Source: Pseudomonas iranensis
GTDB lineage: Bacteria > Pseudomonadota > Gammaproteobacteria > Pseudomonadales > Pseudomonadaceae
Length of the DNA: 64,000 bases
NCBI RefSeq assembly: GCF_014268585.2
Contig: NZ_CP077092.1
Location: forward strand, 4,501,501-4,565,500
Direction of reading: 5' to 3'
Numbering within the stretch: position 1 is the stretch's first letter; each line of letters starts with the position of its first letter. Below, in pieces: positions 28,029 through 36,535 of the stretch. The position numbers and the translations under genes were made by a program. The notes below the pieces were generated by a model, which did no database searches, was not told the origin of the DNA, and was given only the letters and a program-made list of their open reading frames with translations.

Positions 28029-28836
28029 CAGCAAATCCTTTTCGAGTTTTCTGGAACCAAGCGAAGCCCAGCCAGGCGACCACTAGCGAGCCTGCGAAAT
28101 AAATGCCCAGAACAGTGAAATCTGGCATCCGCCCCCAAAACAGCACTTCGCGCGCGTATTCAATGGTTGGCGTGAGCGGGTTCAACATCAGCAGGTGCTG
28201 ATACTTTTCAGGCAATGCACTGGCCGGGTAGAAAATGGGAGATAGAAACATCAGTACAGTGGTCAGGATCCCGATGAATTGCGCAACGTCACGCAAATAA
28301 ACGCCGAGCGATGCCAAGGCCCAGGTCAATCCCATGATCAACAACACCAGAGGCAACATGATCAGCGGGAACAACAAGACCGTGAGATGTGGCGTACCAA
28401 ACAGAAAGACATAGGCAATCAGCCACACGATCAGACTGATCACCATATGAAACAGTGCGGAGCCCACGGTTACCCACGGCAGGATCTCCAGCGGGAAGAC
28501 CACCTTCTTGACGTAGTTGGCGTTGGAAAGAATCAATGTCGGGCTGCGATTGAAGCACTCGGCGAACAGGTTGAATACGATTAGCCCCGCGAACAGGATG
28601 AGCGCGAACTCTGTCTTGGAATCACTGCCACCACTCCAACGGGCCTTGAAAACGACACTGAATACAAACGTGTACACAACCAGCATGAAGACCGGATTGA
28701 AGAACGACCACAGAATCCCCATGAAAGACCCGCGATAGCGCCCGACAACCTCTCGTTGCACCAGTGCTCCGATCATGCTGCGATTGCGCCACAAACTACC
28801 GAGCAATTCCCTCGGCGAAATTGAAAAATTACGCAT
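28018..28836 (-). CDS. wzm: O-antigen ABC transporter permease Wzm
   Basis: Membrane subunit of the O-antigen exporter, ABC-2 type. It is 272 residues with an amphipathic N-terminus and six predicted helices; the block REVVGRYRGSFMGILWSFFN is characteristic of the Wzm/TagG/KpsM family. ATG at 28836 has AGGTG nine bases upstream and is preferred over a start three codons earlier. It is followed by the overlapping wzt, so the two are co-expressed. Its presence, and the lack of wzx/wzy in the window, argues for ABC-dependent O-antigen assembly. Confidence 0.93.
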   Translation of the reverse strand: MRNFSISPRELLGSLWRNRSMIGALVQREVVGRYRGSFMGILWSFFNPVFMLVVYTFVFSVVFKARWSGGSDSKTEFALILFAGLIVFNLFAECFNRSPTLILSNANYVKKVVFPLEILPWVTVGSALFHMVISLIVWLIAYVFLFGTPHLTVLLFPLIMLPLVLLIMGLTWALASLGVYLRDVAQFIGILTTVLMFLSPIFYPASALPEKYQHLLMLNPLTPTIEYAREVLFWGRMPDFTVLGIYFAGSLVVAWLGFAWFQKTRKGFADVI

Positions 28837-28950
28837 TAAACACACACCTAAAAAAACGCAGGGAGAGGAACCACATCAAAAATTCTATCGCTCAAATACT
28901 GCTGACGTGCCTGCAGGACACTCCTAAAGCGTCCTCCGGCGCGAATATGT

Positions 28951-29955
28951 TCATATTCGATTAATGGCCGCGGCTAGCATCAATCCCAGGCTGCCCCACA
29001 CGGTCTGTCGATAGACGCCTGATCTTCTCAACCAGAGGAATCGAGCCGCTCCTCGGGATTTTCGGGCCCTATTGAACAGGTCCAGCGTCAATTGATTCTC
29101 TTTGCTCAACCGTGTCCGGACCGATTCAAGGGCAATGATATTTCTCTGGTTCCATCCTTTGAAACGCCCGCTGAACATCATGCGCAATCTTGCCAAACGC
29201 GCACGCGCCCCCATGTCGGAACCGATCAGATTGGTATCGTGCTGCCTGTAAAAGATGGTCGGGGCAGGATCATAGACAACTTGTCCACCCGTACCCGTCA
29301 CCAACAGGTAGGCCCACCAGTCATGGGAGACAATATCGAGATGCGGCCCCCCCTCCTGAAATAGCACTTGCGCCGAACGGTTGAAGACCATGGTATTGCC
29401 ACCGGCAAGGCTCTGCACCAATGCATTGGCGAAACTGGCCGGCCGTGCGAACAATGGCGAACAGCCAATCACCATTCCCGTATCGTCAATCAATTCAGTA
29501 CGCGCGCAATACAACGCTGGAATGTTCGTCGGCAGATGCTGTAGCGACTTGAGAGCAATATCCAGTTTGGCGTCTTGCCAGATATCATCCTGATCGGCCC
29601 ATGCGTAAAAATCGGACTGAGCGGGCGCCACACAGGCGAGCGACAGAAAGTTCGCAGCGAAACCTCGCTTCGGGCCTTGCCGGACAGTCAGCTTGCCTTC
29701 GCCCCAGGCCTCGGCGTATTGGCGCAATATGTCCAGAGTGGCATCGGTTGAGCCATCATCCGATACCACGACATCCCAATTCTGAAAACTTTGACGAGCA
29801 ATGGAATCCAGTTGTTGAGACAGAAAACGCTCACCGTTGTAAGTACACATGAGGATTGTGACGCGCGAAGCGTGCGAACCTTGACCCGGCTCTCGGAAAG
29901 GTAAATCGCCTGTCTGAATAGCTTGCGGAAGAGGGACTACCACCGAGCACTCCAT
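28951..29955 (-). CDS. Glycosyltransferase family 2 (rhamnosyltransferase-like)
   Basis: A 334-residue cytoplasmic GT2 enzyme. The nucleotide-binding start VTILMCTYNGERFLSQQLDS is at about residues 32-51, VVVSDDGSTDATLDIL follows, and the metal-binding acidic motif is in AWADQDDIW. The layout resembles RgpB/WbbL-like rhamnosyl- or related transferases of O-antigen loci, and RmlABD genes are nearby, but donor and acceptor are not known. The first 30 residues lie before the GT fold; no clear ribosome site is seen before the ATG at 29955, so a later start is possible. Confidence 0.82.
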   Translation of the reverse strand: MECSVVVPLPQAIQTGDLPFREPGQGSHASRVTILMCTYNGERFLSQQLDSIARQSFQNWDVVVSDDGSTDATLDILRQYAEAWGEGKLTVRQGPKRGFAANFLSLACVAPAQSDFYAWADQDDIWQDAKLDIALKSLQHLPTNIPALYCARTELIDDTGMVIGCSPLFARPASFANALVQSLAGGNTMVFNRSAQVLFQEGGPHLDIVSHDWWAYLLVTGTGGQVVYDPAPTIFYRQHDTNLIGSDMGARARLARLRMMFSGRFKGWNQRNIIALESVRTRLSKENQLTLDLFNRARKSRGAARFLWLRRSGVYRQTVWGSLGLMLAAAINRI

Positions 29956-30342
29956 TGCGTTAAGGATAAAATAATGGCGGGATTGATTCGCCCGCCATCA
30001 AACTGCGCCCTATCATTGGGCAAGTCTTACATGCTCTTCTCATGGGCCGCTCCGACTGCGCAAAATTCGCGATTATAACAATGAGTCAAAGCCACTTGAT
30101 AGCCCGGTGATATCGCGCAGGAAATATGGTCGGACACTCACAGCAGCGGAAAATAGAAATCCCATCCGCTTGGATTGAACTTCAATAACCCGGCAAAGCT
30201 GCAATTGGTTTGGGGGGTGCTTAGGGTATCAAGCGTCCCGCATTGGCAAAAGGGGTGGCATTCTGCCAATTGGCACTTGCAGATCGGCGGCCGCTATCCC
30301 CGGCACCTTCAACCCCATTCGAGAAAGAGACACGCGAATTGA
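29956..30342. other. Intergenic region in O-antigen locus
   Basis: A 387-bp gap between the wbpV-like gene and the GT2 gene. It holds a minus-strand terminator (29963-29998) and a perfect 12-bp palindrome TGCCAATTGGCA at 30264-30275, with a further TTGGCA 20 bp before it. No coding region was seen. The gap implies a new promoter for the downstream genes (GT2, wzm, wzt and onward), but no convincing -35/-10 pair stood out. Confidence 0.45.
29963..29998 (-). terminator. Intrinsic terminator inside O-antigen locus
   Basis: An 8-bp perfect stem, ATGGCGGG (29974-29981) with CCCGCCAT (29991-29998). Read on the minus strand it is followed by TATTTTAT. It lies about 345 bp beyond the stop of the wbpV-like gene and just before the GT2 start, so it may end the rml-wbpV transcript. 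Confidence 0.65.
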
Positions 30343-31296
30343 TCAATGATCGAGGTAATGCATCGCTGTGACCTTCAAGGCCTTGTCGACACTAACAGGA
30401 GGCGACCACTGCAACAGCAAGCGTGTTTTATCGATGTCGGCCTGAAGTGAACCGCAAAGTCGTTGCGCCATGTCCCCTTTACCCACCAATTGTGCAGCAG
30501 CTCGCAGCAGCAGTTGCGGCAGAGGCAACAACAGGGCCCGCTTATCCAGAGCCGCCGCCATGCGCCGCAGCAACCGAGTGGTAGACAGGTCTTCGCCATC
30601 GCTGACCAGAAACGTCTGATTCGCCGCTGCGGGGTGCGCAATACAGGTAACAATCAGGTCCACGAGATTGCCCAGCGCCACCAGACTGCGCTGATTTCGC
30701 AACATCCCCAATGGCAACGGCAAGCCTTTGTGCAACCAGCTCATCATGCTGAGAAAGTTGGCTTTTACACCCGGGCCATACACCAGCGGCGGCCGGATGA
30801 TGACAATCTCCATGCCGGTCTCACGACCGATTTCACGCAAGCTCTCTTCCGCCTCGCACTTGGAAATACCATAGGGATCGACAGGTGCGGGCTGATCGTC
30901 AGCCTTGAAGGGCATTCCGGGCAATGTCGCTTCACCGTTGACCTTGATCGAACTGATGAAGACGAAACGTCTGACATCCGCCTCAGCCGCTTCGCGAGCC
31001 AGGCGCTTTGTGCCCTGGACATTGATCTCGCGAAATTTTGCCAAAGGATCGACGCAGCTATCACTCATCACATGGACGCGAGCCGCACAGTGGACCACTG
31101 TATCAATCTGTACAAATGTCGGCAGCTCAACGCTTTCGCTCAAGTCGAAACGGACCACGTCACACAAACCGCCTAAGCGGCTTTCACCGCGCACGGCGGC
31201 AACAGGCGAATACACCTTGTCCAGCAACATGCGAAAAACCACTGCCTCACCGACAAATCCGGTGGCTCCCGTAACCAATACCCGGCGCTTCGTCAT
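30343..31296 (-). CDS. wbpV: NAD-dependent epimerase/reductase WbpV-like
   Basis: An extended SDR enzyme of 317 residues with the Rossmann motif TGATGFVGEAV near residue 10 and the catalytic pair in DPYGISKCEAE (Tyr, Lys). The closest functional parallel by context is P. aeruginosa O6 WbpV, which reduces the WbpM product to UDP-D-QuiNAc; both wbpM and wbpL are in this locus. A generic UDP-glucose 4-epimerase-like activity remains possible. Its ATG overlaps the stop of the upstream GT2 gene by 4 bp. Confidence 0.8.
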   Translation of the reverse strand: MTKRRVLVTGATGFVGEAVVFRMLLDKVYSPVAAVRGESRLGGLCDVVRFDLSESVELPTFVQIDTVVHCAARVHVMSDSCVDPLAKFREINVQGTKRLAREAAEADVRRFVFISSIKVNGEATLPGMPFKADDQPAPVDPYGISKCEAEESLREIGRETGMEIVIIRPPLVYGPGVKANFLSMMSWLHKGLPLPLGMLRNQRSLVALGNLVDLIVTCIAHPAAANQTFLVSDGEDLSTTRLLRRMAAALDKRALLLPLPQLLLRAAAQLVGKGDMAQRLCGSLQADIDKTRLLLQWSPPVSVDKALKVTAMHYLDH

Positions 31297-32216
31297 TCAG
31301 CTTTTTTCCCAATGACCGCAGTGGCCCAACAAATACAGAAGAAAAACACCTTATCCCTCGTTCGACGCCGGCAATGCCGGGCACTCAGTGACAATCTTAG
31401 TAACTGTCTGCGACCTAACGGGAACCAGCCACGCACGAACGCATCGTCCGCGACCCCCACCAGCCTGGCGATCAATCGCACCTGGGAAAACCACCAGCCA
31501 TCGTGAATAGTCTTGTACCGACTGAGCAATGAGCCGAGGCCGGTATTCGCCCCCACTTGATTTTGCTCGTGCTGGCGATATTGCATGGATGACAGCGGAT
31601 CGATGAACCAGCGAAAGCCGTGACTGCGAGTGTAGGCGTAGCAATACCAGTCATGCAGGCTAACCTGCTGCAACTCGTCCCAATTGGCGAGCATCGACAC
31701 CTTCAACTGCGCCACCAGTCGACGGCTCATGACATAGGTACAACCCGGACCGGCGGCCTCGAACAAATAATCCCAGGCAACTTGCGGCTGCCCTTTATCG
31801 AGCAGACAAGATCGCCCATCCGCCCAGAAGGCCGTGACATTGCTGGAGTAGGCGTCAACCTGGCGCAACCTGATCGCTTGGGTCGCGCGATCAAGCTTGT
31901 CGATGTTCCAGACATCATCCTGGTCAGCGAAGGCGATGAAGTCATATTCATCGACAGGCACATCCCGAATCAGCCTGAAGAAATTACGCGAGGCCCCTCC
32001 GAAGCTGCCGGCTTCAGGCAGGACGATGACCTGAGTGTGGCGCGCGGCATAGTCCGTGCACCAGGTTTCGGTGCCGTCAGTGGAGGGGTCGATACTGATG
32101 TAAACGGTCACATCGACGGCTGACTGCTTGAGGATCGAAGCCAACTGCTCCTCGATCCAGCGCATGCCATTGAAGGCCGCCAGCAACACTGCAACCTTGG
32201 GATGTTCTACTGGCAT
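31293..32216 (-). CDS. Glycosyltransferase family 2
   Basis: A 307-residue GT2 enzyme. KVAVLLAAFNGMRWIEEQLA opens the nucleotide-binding fold, and FADQDDVWNIDKLDRA carries the acidic metal-binding motif. It is similar in overall shape to the GT2 at 28951-29955, with HDWYCYAY and a QYRQHEQN segment near the same places, so both probably use related dTDP-sugar donors such as rhamnose. It sits where rmlC is found in the P. aeruginosa rmlBDAC order, 51 bp after rmlA. Confidence 0.83.
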   Translation of the reverse strand: MPVEHPKVAVLLAAFNGMRWIEEQLASILKQSAVDVTVYISIDPSTDGTETWCTDYAARHTQVIVLPEAGSFGGASRNFFRLIRDVPVDEYDFIAFADQDDVWNIDKLDRATQAIRLRQVDAYSSNVTAFWADGRSCLLDKGQPQVAWDYLFEAAGPGCTYVMSRRLVAQLKVSMLANWDELQQVSLHDWYCYAYTRSHGFRWFIDPLSSMQYRQHEQNQVGANTGLGSLLSRYKTIHDGWWFSQVRLIARLVGVADDAFVRGWFPLGRRQLLRLSLSARHCRRRTRDKVFFFCICWATAVIGKKAE

Positions 32217-32267
32217 GCCAATCCTGATTAGACCGGTTAAACACTTCTGTACGAAACGGACTTTCGA

Positions 32268-33158
32268 TCAGCGTAAAGGCGCTTCCAAAAGCTTCTGTAA
32301 GTATTGGCCGTAACCCGTCTTCTTAAGTGCATCAGCTTGAGCGGCCAGTTGTTCAGCGGTGATCCAGCCGTTGTGATAGGCAATTTCTTCCAGGCAGGCG
32401 ACTTTCAACCCCTGACGCTGCTCAATGGTGTGAACGAAGTGACTCGCTTCCAGCAGGGAATCATGGGTACCGGTATCCAGCCAGGCGAAACCACGACCCA
32501 GCATTTCCACATTCAACGACTTCTGCTTGAGGTAGGCACGATTGACATCGGTGATTTCCAGCTCTCCACGCTCCGAAGGCTTGATGTTCTTGGCAATCTG
32601 AACCACCTGATTGTCATAAAAATACAGACCCGTCACGGCATAGCTGGATTTTGGCTTCAGCGGTTTTTCTTCGATGCTCAACGCGCGGCCGGAGGCATCG
32701 AACTCCACAACACCAAAACGCTCCGGATCGGAAACGTGATAACCGAATACCGTCGCGCCTTGCTGCTGGTTGGTCGCCGAACGCAGATTGTCCGAGAAAT
32801 GCTGACCGTAGAAGATGTTGTCACCCAGAATCAGGCAGCATGGATCCTCACCGATGAACTCTTCACCAATGATGAACGCTTGTGCCAAACCATCTGGACT
32901 CGGTTGTTCCGCATAGGTGAGTTTGATCCCGTAAAGGCTACCGTCGCCCAACAGCTTGCGGAAACATGGCAAGTCTTCAGGCGTCGAGATAATCAGAATC
33001 TCGCGCATACCAGCAAGCATCAACACCGACAACGGATAAAAGATCATCGGCTTGTCGTAGATCGGCAGCATCTGCTTCGACACGCCGAGAGTCAGCGGGT
33101 GCAGGCGCGTGCCCGAGCCGCCGGCGAGGATGATGCCTTTACGATTTGTTGTGGTCAT
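32268..33158 (-). CDS. rmlA: Glucose-1-phosphate thymidylyltransferase RmlA
   Basis: Makes dTDP-glucose from dTTP and glucose-1-phosphate, the first step to dTDP-rhamnose and to dTDP-3-amino sugars. It is 296 residues with the nucleotidyltransferase signature [11 protein letters not shown] near residue 14, LGDNIFYG and [10 protein letters not shown]. Its ATG overlaps the rmlD stop by 4 bp, so rmlB-rmlD-rmlA are a tight operon. Its product also feeds the ketoisomerase-aminotransferase branch at the other end of the locus. Confidence 0.97.
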   Translation of the reverse strand: MTTTNRKGIILAGGSGTRLHPLTLGVSKQMLPIYDKPMIFYPLSVLMLAGMREILIISTPEDLPCFRKLLGDGSLYGIKLTYAEQPSPDGLAQAFIIGEEFIGEDPCCLILGDNIFYGQHFSDNLRSATNQQQGATVFGYHVSDPERFGVVEFDASGRALSIEEKPLKPKSSYAVTGLYFYDNQVVQIAKNIKPSERGELEITDVNRAYLKQKSLNVEMLGRGFAWLDTGTHDSLLEASHFVHTIEQRQGLKVACLEEIAYHNGWITAEQLAAQADALKKTGYGQYLQKLLEAPLR

Positions 33159-34048
33159 TTGTTCAGAACTTCCCTAAGCATTCGGGTTACACCACTTTGC
33201 CAATCCGGCAAGTGTAGAGAAAAATTGTCACGCAGTTTTTGAGTATCCAGTCGGGAATTCAAAGGACGGCGCGCAGGTGTCGGGTAAGCGGTGGTATCGA
33301 TCGGATTGATCGCCGTGACGGCAAGCGCTTCACCGTTTGCCTTGGCAAAGTCGATCACATGGCTGGCATAACCGTGCCATGAGACTTCGCCGGCGGCGGC
33401 CAGATGATAGAGCCCCGCCAGTTCCGGGCGAAACAAGACCTGCTCGATAGCCCGTGCGGTGACGTCAGCGATCAGCTCAGCACCAGTAGGCGCGCCGATT
33501 TGATCTGCGATCACACTCAGCGTTTCGCGATTCTTTGCCAGCCGCAGCATGGTCTTGGCGAAATTGTTACCACGCGCTGAGTAGACCCAACTGGTTCGGA
33601 AGATCAGGTGCTTGCAGCCAGAAGCGATAATCGCTTGCTCGCCCGCCAATTTACTTGCGCCATACTGGTTCACCGGCGCGACGGCATCTACCTCTTGCCA
33701 AGGCGTCTCGCCCAGGCCGCTAAAGACGTAGTCGGTGGAGTAATGTATCAACCACGCACCCGAGACCGCCGCTTCTTCGGCCATCAGCCGGCTCGCTTGG
33801 GCATTGACGAGATCAACCAGCTCCGGTTCCGATTCAGCCTTGTCAACGGCGGTATACGCGGCCGCATTGACGATGATCTCGGGCTCGACGTGTCGGATAG
33901 TCATGCGAAGCGCATCCAGATCGGACAAATCGCCGCACAGACCATCGACGGCATTGCGATCAAGCGCAATCAACTCGCCCAGCGGTGCGAGCGAGCGTTG
34001 CAACTCCCATCCAACTTGTCCGTTTTTGCCCAGCAGAAGAATCTTCAT
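33155..34048 (-). CDS. rmlD: dTDP-4-dehydrorhamnose reductase RmlD
   Basis: Reduces dTDP-4-keto-L-rhamnose to dTDP-L-rhamnose with NADPH. It is 297 residues, with the glycine motif [21 protein letters not shown], and the catalytic YGASK segment ([12 protein letters not shown]). Overlaps of 4 bp on both sides link it to rmlB and rmlA. Its usual partner rmlC (3,5-epimerase) is not in the window, so either rmlC is elsewhere or the reductase has a different keto-sugar substrate. Confidence 0.96.
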   Translation of the reverse strand: MKILLLGKNGQVGWELQRSLAPLGELIALDRNAVDGLCGDLSDLDALRMTIRHVEPEIIVNAAAYTAVDKAESEPELVDLVNAQASRLMAEEAAVSGAWLIHYSTDYVFSGLGETPWQEVDAVAPVNQYGASKLAGEQAIIASGCKHLIFRTSWVYSARGNNFAKTMLRLAKNRETLSVIADQIGAPTGAELIADVTARAIEQVLFRPELAGLYHLAAAGEVSWHGYASHVIDFAKANGEALAVTAINPIDTTAYPTPARRPLNSRLDTQKLRDNFSLHLPDWQSGVTRMLREVLNK

Positions 34049-35121
34049 GCTTTGTTCGAACGATCCGCATAGTTCTGATCAATCCACTGCTGGTAGCTGC
34101 CGCTCTTCACGTGCTCTACCCACTCAGTGTTAGTCAGATACCACTCGACAGTCTTACGAATGCCTGTATCGAAGGTTTCCTCGGGGGTCCAACCCAGCTC
34201 ACGCTGAATCTTGCTCGCATCAATTGCGTAACGCACGTCATGACCAGGACGATCCTGAACATAAGTGATCAGGCTGGCATGCGGACGATGGGCAGAATCA
34301 GGACGCAACTCATCGAGCAACGCACACAGGGTATGCACTACTTCGATGTTTTGTTTTTCGTTATGACCGCCGATGTTGTAAGTCTCGCCGATGACACCTT
34401 CGGTAACGACTTTGTACAGCGCGCGCGCGTGATCTTCGACATACAGCCAGTCACGAACCTGGTTGCCTTTGCCGTACACCGGCAGCGGTTTGCCTTCCAG
34501 CGCGTTGAGAATGATCAGCGGGATCAGTTTCTCAGGGAAGTGGCACGGGCCGTAGTTGTTCGAGCAGTTGGTGACCAGTGTCGGCAGGCCGTAAGTGCGG
34601 GCCCAGGCACGGACCAGGTGGTCGGAGCTGGCCTTGCTGGCCGAGTATGGCGAGCTTGGCTGGTAAGGGGTGGTTTCGGTGAAGAGGTCTTCCGGACCTT
34701 CGAGGTCTCCGTAAACTTCGTCAGTCGAAATGTGGTGGAAGCGGAAGTTGGCTTTGCGCGTGTCATCCAGCGCAGCCCAGTAGTGGCGCGCTGCTTCGAG
34801 CAGCGTGTAGGTGCCAATAATGTTGGTCTGGATGAATTCGGACGGGCCGGAGATCGAGCGGTCAACGTGGGATTCTGCGGCCAGGTGCATGATTGCATCA
34901 GGTTGATGTTCACGCAGGACGCGGTCGATCTGATCACGATCGCAGATATCGACGCGCTCGAAGGCGTAACGCGAATTCTGGCTGACTTCTGCCAGGGACT
35001 CCAGATTGCCGGCGTACGTCAGCTTATCGACGTTAACGACTGCATCGGAAGTGTTGGAGATGATGTGACGGATGACTGCCGAGCCAATGAAGCCGGCGCC
35101 GCCGGTAACTAGAATTTTCAC
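34045..35121 (-). CDS. rmlB: dTDP-glucose 4,6-dehydratase RmlB
   Basis: Converts dTDP-glucose to dTDP-4-keto-6-deoxyglucose, the branch point for rhamnose and 3-amino-3,6-dideoxyhexoses. It is 358 residues with [11 protein letters not shown] at the N-terminus, [11 protein letters not shown], and [12 protein letters not shown]. The start codon is GTG at 35121 (KILVTGG follows), with AAGGG about 12 bases upstream. It is the first gene of the O-antigen block next to lapA-ihfB. Confidence 0.97.
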   Translation of the reverse strand: MKILVTGGAGFIGSAVIRHIISNTSDAVVNVDKLTYAGNLESLAEVSQNSRYAFERVDICDRDQIDRVLREHQPDAIMHLAAESHVDRSISGPSEFIQTNIIGTYTLLEAARHYWAALDDTRKANFRFHHISTDEVYGDLEGPEDLFTETTPYQPSSPYSASKASSDHLVRAWARTYGLPTLVTNCSNNYGPCHFPEKLIPLIILNALEGKPLPVYGKGNQVRDWLYVEDHARALYKVVTEGVIGETYNIGGHNEKQNIEVVHTLCALLDELRPDSAHRPHASLITYVQDRPGHDVRYAIDASKIQRELGWTPEETFDTGIRKTVEWYLTNTEWVEHVKSGSYQQWIDQNYADRSNKA

Positions 35122-35261
35122 GCGAAACGATACCCTTGAGCTGCGGACAGCGCTGCGAGCGAGCGCGGTCTAATCCATGAATGCAGAAGCCACTATCAGT
35201 TGGCATCCGTCAGAGTCAGTCTGAATCGACATGCATTAAGGCACGATCGAACAAGGGACGC

Positions 35262-35290
35262 ATTTTACAGCTTAATGATGCTTTTACTAA
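35262..35290 (-). promoter_or_regulatory. Candidate promoter for rmlBDA / O-antigen genes
   Basis: On the minus strand TTAGTA (35285-35290) and TAAAAT (35262-35267, preceded by TG) are separated by exactly 17 bases, a fair sigma-70 match. It would leave a leader of about 130 bases before rmlB. This is a by-eye match only. Confidence 0.35.
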
Positions 35291-35344
35291 TGGATAAAGA
35301 CAGGCTGAGGCGCAATTTCGACAGATGCCGTGCGCCTGTCGTTT

Positions 35345-35584
35345 TCAGACCAGTCGCTTGCGTGCAGCTCTGGACGAACGCCCCAGAAACCAGCCCAATA
35401 CAGGACCAATCAACATACCAATCAGCAAAGCCAACACCGCAACAACCGACACTGGCAACTGCGGGCCAGCAAAACCCAGAAACAAAAGCGAAACCGATTG
35501 CTGATTCTCAAGCACAAACGCCAGAACAACCAGAACCATCAGCAGAAGAAAAACGCCAAGCAGTATGCGTTTGAGGTTACGCAT
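35345..35584 (-). CDS. lapA: LapA-domain (DUF1049) inner-membrane protein
   Basis: A 79-residue protein with two membrane helices (about 5-27 and 43-67) and a basic C-terminus (RSSRAARKRLV), matching the lipopolysaccharide assembly protein A domain. In E. coli LapA works with LapB to couple LPS synthesis and transport. It lies 30 bp after ihfB in the same direction and just before the O-antigen genes, as in other pseudomonads. Confidence 0.85.
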   Translation of the reverse strand: MRNLKRILLGVFLLLMVLVVLAFVLENQQSVSLLFLGFAGPQLPVSVVAVLALLIGMLIGPVLGWFLGRSSRAARKRLV

Positions 35585-35614
35585 TCACGCCCCCTTGAAT
35601 TTGAATAGCGAAGA

Positions 35615-35911
35615 TCAAGCACCCTCCTCCTCTTCTTCGTTCACGCGGTCACGCAATTCCTTGCCCGGCTTGAAATGCGGAACGAATTTACCGTCCAGAC
35701 TTACCGACTGGCCGGTCTTTGGATTGCGGCCGACGCGCGGTGCGCGGTAGTGCAGGGAGAAGCTGCCAAATCCACGGATCTCGATACGATCACCGGTGGC
35801 GAGGCACTGAGACATTTGTTCAAGCATGGTCTTGATGGCCAGCTCCACATCCTTGGATGAGAGTAGCCCTTGATGGGTGACAATTCGTTCGATCAACTCC
35901 GACTTCGTCAT
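35615..35911 (-). CDS. ihfB: Integration host factor subunit beta
   Basis: A 98-residue DNA-bending protein that pairs with IhfA. The HU/IHF signature [20 protein letters not shown] is present at about residues 47-66, and the tail is acidic (NEEEEEGA). GAAGGGAAAAAT precedes the ATG. It marks the housekeeping border of the O-antigen locus, as in P. aeruginosa (himD). Confidence 0.98.
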   Translation of the reverse strand: MTKSELIERIVTHQGLLSSKDVELAIKTMLEQMSQCLATGDRIEIRGFGSFSLHYRAPRVGRNPKTGQSVSLDGKFVPHFKPGKELRDRVNEEEEEGA

Positions 35912-36064
35912 ATTTTTCCCTTCTTTTTCAAGCAGCTAGATCAGCGCTTGAAAGGTTTTAGCATGCCCGGAAGAATTTGAACAGCCCAGGGATTGACATA
36001 TCTTTCCCGGGGTCAAAACGCCCATTTTCAGGGCACTCCAGTGGCGAGTCGGATCGCCGCTGCC

Positions 36065-36343
36065 CTAACGACACATCACCAGCATGGTCCGGGTCACGAA
36101 GCCCGCCGGATTAAAGCCAAACGGGTATTCGTCTTCATCTTTGGCATCGTCAGAACGTGTGATGACCTTGTAGCCCTTGCCTTTGCACTCCTTCGCCGCA
36201 CGCTTCTGGCACTTTTCCCAACCGGAACCCAACCCGGAGCAATCCACCTCGATACCGCTGACGCCGCGCACCGCATGGGTTTTCGCACTGGTGGTGCACC
36301 CTGCCAGCGCCAAGACCACTGCAACAACAAGTAACTTGTTCAT
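36065..36343 (-). CDS. Small putative lipoprotein
   Basis: A 92-residue protein with a signal peptide and lipobox LALAGC (about residues 10-15), so it should be lipidated at the Cys. The mature part has several more Cys (VDCSG, EKCQKRAAKECKGKGY, VMCR) that may form disulfides in the periplasm. No function is recognised. AAGGAAG lies a few bases before ATG 36343; a start seven codons upstream is less likely. It separates rpsA from ihfB, which are neighbours in P. aeruginosa. Confidence 0.8.
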   Translation of the reverse strand: MNKLLVVAVVLALAGCTTSAKTHAVRGVSGIEVDCSGLGSGWEKCQKRAAKECKGKGYKVITRSDDAKDEDEYPFGFNPAGFVTRTMLVMCR

Positions 36344-36490
36344 CCACTTCCTTATGCCAGGCAAGCCTGACGACTAATGCTCAAGATCAAGCTTAGTCGC
36401 GAATAGGCGATTGATCCGATTAAAGAAACAGACCCGCAGGCGTCGGCATTGGTTTCATGCACGGACGTACAAAGAGCAAATCACAGGCAC

Positions 36491-36519
36491 AAAAAAGGGC
36501 GACCGAAGTCGCCCTTTTT
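36491..36519 (-). terminator. Intrinsic terminator of rpsA
   Basis: Perfect stem GGGCGAC/GTCGCCC with a CGAA tetraloop (TTCG on the transcribed strand), flanked by A and T runs. It lies 17 bp after the rpsA stop codon on the minus strand. Confidence 0.93.
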
Positions 36520-36535
36520 CATGATCAAGCAGAAC

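Noticed and set aside
30244..30281. Sigma-54 promoter (TGGCAC/TTGCA elements)
   Set aside because: The GG and GC dinucleotides do not have the required spacing in any combination in this segment.
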